A stretch of 64,000 bases of DNA from Dactylonectria macrodidyma. Its lineage: Eukaryota; Ascomycota; Sordariomycetes; Hypocreales; Nectriaceae. The DNA lies in the NCBI GenBank assembly GCA_020744425.1, contig JAGMUV010000046.1, positions 225,624-289,623 on the forward strand, in the 5' to 3' direction. Shown piece after piece: positions 36,601 to 47,079 of this stretch. The notes beneath the pieces are model-generated. The model was not told the origin of the DNA. It did no database searches and worked only from the letters and a program-made list of their open reading frames with translations. Position numbers and translations under genes: made by a program. How positions within the stretch are numbered: the first letter of the stretch is position 1; each line of letters begins with the position of its first letter.

Positions 36601-37880
36601 GTAGGCATAGTAATAGGCTTAAATGGTTTTTTCTCCTTCTTAGGTTTCTTATAGTTATATAAGAAGTATTCTAATTTATTATAGTTATAATAATTAAATG
36701 TTTTCTTTCTTTATTAAGGTCATTACTATATTACTCTAAGTTCTATAGGTCTTATTATAGTACTATAAGAAGTATTAAAGGTTTATAGTTTCCTTTAGTT
36801 AGCATAGGTCTTTCTTTTCTAATTACTATTATTACTACTAATATTCTGTTTTTCTATTTATTATTCAAATAGTTAGTTATTAATTATAATAGTAAGTTTA
36901 GTATACTAAGTAAAATCTATAAATAGATCTATATTTTTAATAAGTTTATCTTTAATATTATCCTTTAGGTTCTAATAAAACTCATTAATAAGGTTTTTAT
37001 TTAACTAATTAAGTTTTATTATAATATATTAGAACTCTAAGAAGTATTTAAATACTGCCTTTATCTATTTAAGTTTCTTAATAATATTAAGTATATTATA
37101 TTTCTTATCTTATTTACTATAGTTATTAATTAGTAATTACTTATATCTATTAAAGCTATTAAATATTATAGTTATTTTAGGCTTTTACTAACTTAAAGCT
37201 TAGGTTATAAAGTCTTTTAAAATTAACTTATAGTTTTAAACTACTTTACCTTCTAGTCTTCTTATAGTATATTATACTTTAAGCAGGTTACTTATAAATA
37301 GTGATAAGTAGTATATATAGTAAGACTTAAGGCTAATAAAGTATTCTTATAGCTTCTTTAGGTTTCTATTAAACTTAAGTAACTATTCAGGCTTAATAGT
37401 TTCTCCTATATTATAAATATATATTATTATAATAAGCTATTTATATTTTATAAATTAAACTACTTACTATTCCTAGTTATTCTTAGTTTATACTAGTTTA
37501 GTAATAAGTTTAGTAATCTTTTATTCTATAGCTATAATAATTATATTTAGAGCAGGATTGCTTAGTAAGGCCTAGAGTTATATATATAACTGCTTAAAGC
37601 GTTCCTCATTCTAGTAACACTCTTCTTCTTATATAGCATTAGTATATATTCCTAGAGCTAAGAGCTTAGTAAGTCCTATAAAGAGTTATTCATTCTTTAT
37701 ATAAAGCTCTCTAAGTTTTTCTTTATACTTATTATTAGAGGCTTCTATATATTTATTACTATCTCTATCCTTAGGAAGCGCTAGGGCCTTTCCTTTAGAT
37801 AAGAGTATACTATTAAAAGGTATAGTAAGTATTATTATAATTCATTAGATATTACTTAGTATATAAAGTAACTATTTAAA
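30640..37880 (-). pseudogene. Gypsy 2 gag-pol relic
   Basis: Minus-strand reading, right to left. In gag, the zinc knuckle at 36636-36695 reads Y-N-Y-N-K-L-E-Y-F-L-Y-N-Y: all Cys and the His have become Tyr. In RT, E-Y-L-I-I-F-I-L-K-K-N-R-K-L-*-L-V-I-N-Y at ~34290-34365 matches [22 protein letters not shown]. The catalytic YLDD is YFNN (33997-34008). [12 protein letters not shown] with GFSKI lies at ~33725-33770. In the integrase, the second catalytic Asp is AAT (complement of 32144-32146) within I-N-K-D-P-K. Stops are scattered at Gln/Trp positions. No open frame of useful length remains. The element would have been a normal autonomous Gypsy; I could not confirm a chromodomain. Confidence 0.85.
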
Positions 37881-37895
37881 TAAGAGCTATTAATA

Positions 37896-38331
37896 TATAA
37901 TAATTATATTCTTAAGTTAGGCTATATAAAGTATAAAGTAGTATAAAAAGGGTTCTTAAGAAATAGACTAAGGTCTATATTAGTAGAATAATTAGGTTAT
38001 ACTTATTAAGCAGTAATTATAATATTATATTAAGTAATAGTTAATATATAATAATATATAATAATTAGAATAGATTAAAGTAATTAAGTTATATTAATAG
38101 CTAAAGAGCTAGTATTCTAATAATAGCCAGTTCTTTAGATTTATATACTATATAGTATAAGGTTTAATTACCTTTATTATAAGGGTGATTATAATAATTA
38201 TAAAAGTAATTATAGTAATTATAAGAGTGATTATAATAATCGCTCTATAGTTTATAGTAATTACTTATAATTAGTAAGAAATTTATAGGGGCTATATAAT
38301 GCTAGGCGTCTACATTACACGGGTTATGACA
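37896..38331 (-). repeat. 5' LTR of Gypsy 2 (right in window)
   Basis: 436 bp, same length as the left LTR, differences are transitions. Ends ACGGGTTATGACA on the plus strand. Confidence 0.9.
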
Positions 38332-38336
38332 GTATT

Positions 38337-41300
38337 ATACTCTGTATATATATATTTAAGACCTTACTTTAATTAAAAGCTATTTAATAAATAAAGCATA
38401 TTAATATTATAGTCTTACTATCTCCCTTTAAGAAGTATTTCTTATATATTAGTAAATTAGTTATTATTAAACGAATCTTATTAAATAATACCCTTTTCTA
38501 ATTAGTATAGTCTAAGTCTTATAGCTTCTTTTATAAATAGTAAACTAAGCATACTACTATCTTTATACTACCTTTATTATAAAAGGCTTTTAAAAAGGAC
38601 TAAATAGTATTAATTTTATAATTTATAAGTATAAGGTTATATAAATTATAATAATTTAAAGCTACTTACTTCTTTTAAAAGGACTGCTCTATTACTTATA
38701 TTAACTTACTTAAAGCTTCCTTTTATTATATAATTATCTCTATAAACATTAGATTAAAAAGAGCTACCTATTAAACTAGAATAAAGCTAGAAGGTCTATC
38801 TTACCTTAATTAATAATATCTTTTAGTTATTATTAGACTTTATATACTTAAGACACTTTAAATACTTAAGAAGGATTCATACTCTAAATTTAATAAATCT
38901 AGCTCTTATCTTACTTCCTTATCTTATTAATAGCACTTAGTTATATATATTACTAGCTCTTTTTAATATTAAGCCTCCTTCTCTTAATACTAATAGTATC
39001 TTTCTAGTTACTATCTTTTCTCTTTAGCTTATAAGTTATATTCTCTTTCTAATTCTTATTATTATACCCTCTCCTCTTCTTAGTAATAGTATTCTTTATT
39101 CTACTTTTAAATCCTCTTTACTTATTCCTCTTTTTATTATTAAATTATCTTAGCTTATTCTTTTACTTATTAATAGTAATGCTCTTCTTCTTATAGCTAT
39201 ATTATCTTTTACTATTAATATCTTATTATTTCTTATTTATATTACCTTTACTCTTTTAACTATTATTATATTACTTCTTATATAGTCTAATTCTTATTAC
39301 TTTATAGTCCTATCCTTATTTAATACTATTAATTAAATAGTTATATTTATAGTAAATTAAGTAAGAAAAAAGGATTATTATATAATTTAGCTATATTAAA
39401 GTACTTAATAATAATCCTTTATAAATATATTATTATATAATAATAAGTTATATTAGTAAGTTTTATATTAATAATTCTATAGGTTTTTTAAAACTAACTC
39501 TTTCTTTAAATAGGAGAAATATATAAGGAGGTCTAGAGGAATATAATAAAAGGCTTATAATATAAAATACCTTTTTATACTTATTTTAACTAAAGTTATA
39601 AGCTTTAATTACTATAAAAAGTAATACTAGTTACTATTTATAATAATTATTACTATTTATAGTAATTAATACTATTTATAGTAATTACTATTATTTATAG
39701 TAATTATTACTAAAAGGCAGAGCTATTATTAAAATATAAAGAATTATTTACTTTTTCCTTTTTAACTATAATACTATTTATATCTAACTAAACTATTAGT
39801 CTTTAATACTTTAAGTATTAACTATTATTTTTTTCTTTTAAAATAAAATATAATAATAATATATTATATTAATATTAAAATTAAAGTAATACTAAAAGTA
39901 AGATTTATCTATATTATAAGCTAATATTTCTTACTAATAAAGATCTAATATTCTCTCCTCTTTATACTTAGCTCTTTTAAACTTATTTCTCTTATAATAC
40001 TATATATAATTCTATTATAATTAATATAGCTTCTTCTTCCTTAGCCTCTTTTATTTACTTAATACTTTTACTATTAAATAAGTATAAGTAAGAAGTAATT
40101 AATATAAACCTTACTATTACTTATTACTCTAACTTAGCCTAGTATAAAATCCTCTTAATTAGCTTATACTATATAAATATAGAGAACTTTAAAGCTAAGA
40201 CCTTCTTACTCTTTATCTAGCCTGCATTTATTCTTAATCTTTATTTATACTTCCTTAGTCCTAAAGATAATAAGATCTTAAGCCTTCTTTTACTACTCTT
40301 TATATTTAACCCTAGAATAAGAATAATAACCTTAAAAGAGGACTAGGAGGGGAAATAGTTTACTATAATTATCTGACTTTATTTAAATAAACTTACCTTT
40401 TATAATATAAGTTTAAATAAATAAGAGATAGAAGAAACTTAATTTATATAAATTATATTAGTATTATTATATAATAATAGCTTAACTTTATATATTCTCT
40501 TATATTATATTTATACTAATTATTAATACTTATAATCTAATAGTATTATCCTTTAACTCTTTAGTAATAGTAATAAAAGTGCTCTTTAATTAAGCTTTTT
40601 AATATATATATCCTTTATTAATTCTATTAATTTAAATACTTTCTATATTAAAGAGAATATCTAACTAAAACTACTAAGTAAGACTTTAGTATTTATAAAG
40701 CTAGGTTCTTACTTAATACTAAAGAATAACCGCCTTCTTTATAAAAGTATATATATATACTATATCCTCCTCCTCTTTTTTATAAAGTAATAACTATAGA
40801 GTTCTTTACTTAAGTAAATATAATAAGCTATAAACTCCTTTTTTAAAAGGTTATAAATTATATATAGTAATCACGTCTTAAGGGTCCTTAACTATAATCT
40901 TATTTAAAGCCCTTAAGTTATTAATTCTACTATCTAGATCTTAATAATTCTCTTTAATGATTAGGAATTTATTTAATAAAGTGCTCTATCTATATATAAT
41001 ACATCCATGCCTATATCGTCAAATCCTATTAATAAGTCACCTATGCTACTATGACCAGCTGGTCCTAGGGGCGTTATAAGCAGAAACCCATTCTCCTCTC
41101 CAATCCGCAGTTAAAAGCAGTCCCTGCAAAGGAAAGCTGCTTCTCTAGCACTACTATCAAAGCAGTCAGATCTCAAGGCAACTAAACTACCAGCCTGCCC
41201 TAGAGATAAACATACACTACTGAATCTAACTATAGCTAATGTCAATCCAGTGCTTCTAATTCTAAGTTCGGGTATGTCTCTTCACTTCTACGCCTAGTAC

Positions 41301-41530
41301 TTCAGCTAACTGGCAACTCAGATAGCGATCGTACGGACAGTGGTTCAGACACAGAGCGGTTATTGGACGATCAACTCGCTCCTACTACCCCTACTCCAAT
41401 ACGTAAGAGGAAGAAACAAAGTACTCCTGAGCCAATCAGAAGCAAGAGAACTAGAGCAGGGACAAGGAGGGCACAATTATACGACTAGATTCCTGGCCTT
41501 GACCAAAAAGATAACCTTCCCTTGCTTCTT
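38337..41530. other. 5' part of Helitron A, outside the recognised Rep-helicase domains
   Basis: Homologous to 52384-55600 in copy B. A minus-strand reading near 40800-41000 is protein-like (NKFLIIKENY, SRINNLRALNKIIV), but I do not recognise it; it may be the N-terminal extension of the Rep-helicase or a second Helitron ORF. At 41310-41490 a plus-strand frame (SDSDRTDSGSDTERLLDDQ, then PIRKRKKQS and SKRTRAGTRRAQLYD) is open in A. It has only Gln/Arg-to-stop changes in B (~55400-55575). Short tandem repeats (unit ACTATTTATAGTAATT) lie at ~39640-39705. Confidence 0.5.
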
Positions 41531-41839
41531 TCCTAAAAGTCGTCAATAATAACCCACAAGACCAGCTTAAGAAGCCTTATATTCGTGATTTCTTAACATC
41601 AAGTATGTAATAACATCCTCCTTACTAACCTCGCATTGTATCCCATTATTAGTCTCGAAGACCCCGGAAGAAGACCATTCTATAACTATGCTAGTATTGT
41701 CACTTAGCTCCCTATTAAATCCTTGCCTATCCTGGCTGTTTGTCAGCTTAGGTCATCGAAGCCGGACATTACTGAGGCAGCGCCACTATCCTTAACCTTA
41801 TGTAGCGGAATGCAGTAGACCTTATGCACGCAGATTTAA
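41531..41839. other. 3' flank of the NLR pseudogene, no gene seen
   Basis: Moderate-GC sequence between the end of Helitron A homology and the NLR stop codon. No feature recognised. Confidence 0.4.
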
Positions 41840-44800
41840 CTAGTCTACCAGCCAAAGATCATCAAATCTCATAATAATCACTCTCCCCGAGTTACATCCA
41901 ATCATAACAGATGACCCAGATACCGCTGAACACCTAGGACGAAATAACACTGGTAACCAGAGCAGTCTCTTTTTCTGCCACATAATCCAGCACTTATCTT
42001 TACTAATCCCAATGCTGGAAAGGCAGCTAGTAAAAGGTATAGTAATGTTTTCAGGTGATAAAACAGGACTCTTAATAGAGATAGCGCTAGCTTCAGTCAA
42101 GAAATATGAAGTCTTTGGGTCAAATTGCTATTAAAAGAAGGAAACGCCAGTTACTTCTTAGATGCATATACCATCATCAATGCGCCAGAGCCGAATCGTC
42201 TTATCATCAGAGGCTGAGGCCACGAGGGTCGAGTCGTGCGAGAAGGCAACTGACCTTACTGACTTCATATGACCCTGGAGTTCTTGGATGCATGTGCCAT
42301 CCTCAATGCGCTAGAGCCGGATCGTCTTATCATCAGAGGCTGAGGCCACGATGGTCGAGTCATGCGAGAAGGCTACTGACCTTACCCAGCCCGTATGGCC
42401 CTTGAACTCTTAGATGCATATACTATCCTCAATGCGCCAGAACTGGATGGTTCTATCATCAGAGACCGAGGCCACGACGGTCGAGTCATGTGAGAAGGTT
42501 ATTAACATTACCCAGTCCGTGCCCTTAAGCTCTTGGATGCATGTGCTATCATTAATGCTCCAGAGCCGGATGGGCTCTTTAATAGAGGCTAAGGCTATCA
42601 TAGTCGAGTCATATAAGAAGGCTACTGACAATACCCGGGCGACATGGCCCTTGAGCTCTTGGATGCATATGCCATCATCAACGCGCCAGAGCCGGATCGT
42701 CTTATTATCAGAGGCTAAGGCTACAAAGGTCGAGTCATATGAGAAGTCGACTGACGTTACTGAATCCGTATGGCCCTTGAGCTCTTGGATGTATATACTA
42801 TTATCAATGCTCCTATCAATGCTCCAGAGCCGGATAGTCGCATCAGCAGAGGCTGAGGCCACGAGGGTCGAGTCATGCGAGAAGGCTACTGACGATACCC
42901 AGGCCGTATGGCCCTTGAGCTCTTGGATGCATGTGCCATCCTTAATGCGCCAGAGCCGGATCGTCTTATCATCAGAGGCTGAGGCCGCGAGGGTCGAGTC
43001 GTGCGAGAAGGCTACTGACTTTTCCCGGTCTGTATAGCCTTGGAGCTCTTGGATGCATGTGCCATCCTCAACGCGCCAGAGCCGGATCGTCTTATCATCA
43101 GAGGCCGAGGCCATGAGGGTCGAGTCGTGCGAGAAGGCTACTGACTTTACCTAGCCCGTATGGCCCTCGAGCTCTTAGATGCAGGTACCATCGTCGATGC
43201 GCCAGACCCGGATCGTCTTGTTATAAGAGGCCGAGGCTACGAAGGTTGAGTCGTGTGAGAAGTCGACTGATGTTACTGAGTCCGTATGGCTCTCGAGCTC
43301 TTGGATGCAGGTACTATCGTCGATGCGCCAGACCCGGATCGTCTTATCATAAGAGGCCGAGGCCACAAAGGTCGAGTCGTGTGAGAAGGCGACTGACGTT
43401 ACCCAGTGTGTATGACCCTCGAGCTCATGGATGCAGGTGCCATCGTCGATGCGCCAAACCCGGATCGTCTTATAAGAGGCCGAGGCCACAAAGGTCGAGT
43501 CGTGTGAGAAGTTGACTGATGTTACTAAGTCCGAATGGCATTCTAGGATCTGTTGACATTAGTCCTAATTGTCTTCTGGTTCTAGTGTAAGTAATATCCA
43601 CTTTGGAATCTGATAATCTTAGAAAAATGCTTTTCGTATAGCACTATTCTTTAGTATAAAAGTAAGAGCTGAGGAGTAGATCTGGAGAGGCATAAAGTCT
43701 ATTATGGCTATGTTAGTGAGGATGAATCGCTGCGTATCTTGGAGAAAGTCTACTAGTATTCCACTCCCTTCTAACTAAATGTTATTAGTATACTAGTCCT
43801 CTACTTCCTAATACCTACTTACCTTATGGACTGCTTATAAGTCCTTAATAATATTAAGGCTTTCTAAAGCCCTTCTAATTAGGCTTAATACTTCTAGCCA
43901 GTGGAGAAAATGTTATAATAGGAATTTATAGACTGGTCTATTATTATTAATATATATATCGGCTTATTATATATAATAAACCCAATAGAGATAAGCGTAT
44001 TATACTTCTAGAAGGATATATAAACTGATGTCTTAAGGGGTGATAGATGCACGGTCTGTTCCTGGCTGTATGAGCATGCATATATCTGTTTCTAGGCATT
44101 TGTTCATAATATTAAGGCAGTGTACTGCTAACTGATTATGAACCTGTTTCTTATTTACTTAGAACAGATGCTTGCTATGCTTCTCAGGGTCTACTAGGAA
44201 GTCGCGGAAGGAGAGATATAGTATCCTGATAGGAGACTGTTCTAATAGAGGGATGCTCAGGACTGAATGAAGTAGGTCTAGTTAGTTATTAATTATGTCT
44301 TTCTCTATATTAAGAAGTTATCTGAGGGCAGATATAGGGAGGGGGTTCCCTAGAACCATAATAGAGCTAATAATATGTCGAAACCGCTTAATAAGATTAT
44401 CCCGCTGCTAATTCTCCAAGCCGTCAATCAGCCTGTTGAGAATAGGTAGATAGGTAGCGCTGACTTGTGTCTGGCTTTCTCTTTAAAGCTATAAAATTTC
44501 TTTTAATTGCTTATTAGGATTACTAAATCTGCGATCGGAAATAAAACGGCAGACTGTGGTAGCGAAAATGAAGAGAGGAATAGCTATATTCACTAGACGT
44601 TGAACATTTTCCTCTCCAGGCTAGTCAAGTGGTAGGTATCGATCGTTAGATATAGATGAGTTATACTCAGTCTTGATTTTCGTAAGCTTATGGTTAAAAA
44701 ATGTAGAGATATTATGCTTAATGATATCAGATAGTATTTCATAAAGTGCAAGATCTTAGTATGCGCCTTTCATAGCGTAAAAGCCAAGTCGAATTAGTAG

Positions 44801-45916
44801 CTCTGGCCTGCTTGTAGTGAGGATCCTTAGTTTTAAAAACTATAGATCTTTTACATAAGAGAAAAGATTAATAAGAAGTTTAATATCCTTATCCTAGTTA
44901 CATTCATTAAGAGCATTAATAATAACCACTAATATGCCTAATATCCGAGCGCTTAGGGCAATATTTATTAGTAGCTTTATAATAAGTTCGTTAAATTAAT
45001 ATCGTACTGCCTTTCTAGTAATATAAGGATTAGTATTAATAGTAGCCTTAATATGTAGCGTAATAGTAGGCTCCCTTTCGGCCAACTGGATAGCAATAGT
45101 TGCAAAGAACTTAGACAAGCTCCCTCAGTCACGCTCTCCTCTTTTAAAAAAAAAGCTACTGCTGAAATAACCTGATGCAGTAAAAGACCGAGCAATGGTG
45201 CGAGATATAGTAGACTTTCCAGTTCTAGCCATTCTGTTAAGCTAGAAAATAGGCTTTGAATCAGGGTCTAGGGCCTATTTATAAATGCGGAGGAGGAGGT
45301 TGACTCGGGTATTTCGTAGGTAAGTTGGGTTATGGTCCTCAGTACTAGAGTCAAAAGACGCACCTATAGCTATAGGAAGCCTACTGAGTATTGTCTTTTA
45401 GTCAATACTGAGTAGTATTTAGTCAATATAGAGAATAATACCCCTATAGTGCATTTTTATTAGTGTATGGTTAAAAGCAAAATAAAGGTAATCTTATGTC
45501 TATTTTACTTAGAGAGTCTGATTAATTATCTTAGTATATTGCCTAAGCGTCTTAACTAGATTATCCACCTCTTTCCTCTAAAACGGCCATTTTAATGCAC
45601 GAAGACCTATTTTGCTTATTACCTTGCAGGACGTCTGAGGCGTGAGCCTGAGCTCGAGTCTTTTAAGCAGGCACTGACTATTATAGAGGTTCTTTTTGAG
45701 TCTCTGCGATTTATTGAGGTTCGCACTATTAGAATTATTCAACAACCCTTACACTACTTTAGTAACTCCTTTTAGGTTAGTAACCTCGTTTTTAAGTTAT
45801 TCGATATTAGTAGTAGCATTTTTCACGTCCTTAGTATACTAGACGCAAAGCGATGCGACCTTAATGGAAATATTAATAACTGCGATGACGTTAGCTATAA
45901 CGCCGACTACTTCCAT
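41840..45916 (-). pseudogene. NLR immune receptor relic: N-terminal Goodbye/SesA-like domain, NACHT, 11 WD40 repeats
   Basis: The minus-strand ATG at 45916-45914 starts one frame of 1,358 codons ending TAG at 41842-41840. The ATG, Walker A and WD40 parts are all in the same register, and the breaks are stop codons only. The N-terminal domain (MEVVGVIANVIAVINIS, YTKDVKNATTNIE, GLRALKWPF) matches the domain common before NACHT in fungal NLRs. The Walker A reads RMARTGKSTISRTIAR (45235-45188), with two Gly changed to Arg and a TAG shortly before where Trp is usual. FFFKRGERD and a decayed Walker B (IINALNECN) follow. Eleven WD40 repeats of ~42 residues occupy ~42110-43520 (motifs SVAFSHDST, KTIRLWRI). 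The C-terminal cap has IMWQKKRLLWLPVLFRP and IGCNSGRV. Such proteins mediate heterokaryon incompatibility or programmed cell death. This copy has many premature stops and is not functional. Confidence 0.9.
42110..43520 (-). repeat. Eleven near-identical WD40 repeat units
   Basis: Units of ~126 bp (one ~138 bp with a duplicated IDRSIDNS segment) share long identical stretches, typical of fungal NWD genes whose repeats exchange by recombination. Several units keep perfectly readable codons; stops lie at ~43173 (Gln to TAA), ~43149 (Trp to TAG) and in the last repeats. Confidence 0.85.
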
Positions 45917-46752
45917 CGTGGTCAGGTAGTATACCTACGTGCTTCTATTCTTATAAGTTATTATAAAAAGATCTTTGATCTTACCTTGACTGTTGAAAGT
46001 AGATAAGGGGTAAGCGAGGCTATGCAGTGGCTGCCTGTGTAATCTCCATTCTAATTAGGTTAGGATTATATACCACATTACGTAACATTGCGAGCTGCTT
46101 AACATCCACATCACACAAGATATTAAGACAAGAGATTAATTATAGGGAACGTAAATTCTATATTTCAAGCGGGACGGCGCGTCTCTAGCTTTGCTTAATT
46201 CCTTTTTATCGCTCTCGCCTACATCGTCGCCGGTTCGGCTGGTACTCAGTGGCTTTCTAGGTGATAAGCGGAGGAACAATTTTCCAGGCAAGCAAGCCAA
46301 CCAGCTAAGTTAACCACTAGCCGATCCTTGAGTGGAGACTCACGTGCCAAAAGTGTGGATACTGTTGGATTGACCCCTCGGGTGCCGGACTAGGGCCCGG
46401 CTAGAAACAACCTCTGATACATCAATATCCTGTTTTAGTCATAGGGTGTGAAATTGGCCAAGAAACCCCTCATAGGAAAAGAGGGGGCCGGGAGGATCCT
46501 AGAATATACACACATCAATACAATGATCTTTGGGCTCCACTGCATTGATCCCTATCATCCTGATCGAACTAGCCGTATTGGATCCATCAGATACCATAAA
46601 TATCGTCCGTGCGGAAAAGCATTCACTGAATTGGTGACATTCGTCGCGGTCTTTACGGTCCGAGAAGCGGCCCTTCTCACCAGCTTAATTACGCCAGAAC
46701 AGTTCCTCCAGGCTTCCTTTGGCGGGCCGCTTGCCGGACCGGTCCCTCCTGT
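45917..46752. other. Upstream region of the NLR pseudogene and GC-normal spacer
   Basis: Near-normal composition from 46150 on. The open stretch 46448-46930 has no ATG at its start and no recognisable domain. A GC-rich segment at 46701-46752 recurs at about 56104-56155 (see findings). Confidence 0.45.
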
Positions 46753-47079
46753 AATATGCCTGGAGGAACTACGAAGTAAGTTCCGGAAGGTTCCTCAGGC
46801 TGACCTTTTGCCAGACACACAGAAAGCATGGACCATTTTTTGCCAAGTCTTCATCGATTTTATAGTATTATTTATGTATTTTTACTATCACTTTTCACTA
46901 TTAGTATCGGCTTATATGGTTACTTTTTAATAAGTGTAAGAGAAAGAGATAGGCCTAAAATATTACTATCTTATAGCTTATAAATATAATTACTAAGGTA
47001 TATACTATGACTTAGCTTTAGAATCCTTAGAATTATATTAGAAAGAAGTATTATTTTTTTTATTAACTTTAGTTATTAA

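Larger units (their letters stand above)
30187..38331 (-). mobile_element. Complete Ty3/Gypsy retrotransposon (Gypsy 2, minus strand), heavily RIP-mutated
   Basis: 8,145 bp with 436-bp LTRs (30187-30622, 37896-38331) and 5-bp duplication GTATT (30182-30186, 38332-38336). The empty site is GTATT at 52379-52383 in Helitron B. Minus-strand orientation is shown by gag near the right end, pol to the left, and the purine tract (complement of 30628-30638) next to the left LTR. The LTR reads TGTCATAAC at its 5' end in element orientation; its 3' end reads TA instead of CA, a RIP change. Confidence 0.95.
22195..41530 (-). mobile_element. Helitron copy A (minus orientation), RIP-mutated, with three nested insertions
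   Basis: This block aligns with 46753-55600 along its whole length once three insertions are removed (23820-25679, 26632-27038, 30187-38331), leaving about 8.9 kb. The minus strand encodes a Helitron Rep-helicase. Left (3') end: GGAACT and AGTTCC form a stem about 15-20 bp inside the boundary near 22205-22230, as expected for a Helitron 3' hairpin. I could not fix the exact termini (no clean CTRR). Homology with copy B stops abruptly at about 41530 (B: ~55600). The mutation load falls toward the right end: 41000-41530 is much less AT-rich than its counterpart in B. Confidence 0.8.

Noticed and set aside
42106..43515. Long plus-strand open frames with repeated Cys/Ser/Arg-rich units
   Set aside because: They are antisense shadows of the WD40 repeats, which read perfectly as WD40 on the minus strand.
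22195..46752. Possible Starship giant element (large mobile region with an NLR cargo)
   Set aside because: I found no tyrosine-recombinase captain gene (DUF3435) and the boundaries are explained by two Helitrons and nested elements.
46448..46930. 160-codon plus-strand open frame
   Set aside because: It begins with GTG, not ATG, has no recognised domain, and its right part lies within the Helitron 3' end. Treated as a chance open frame.
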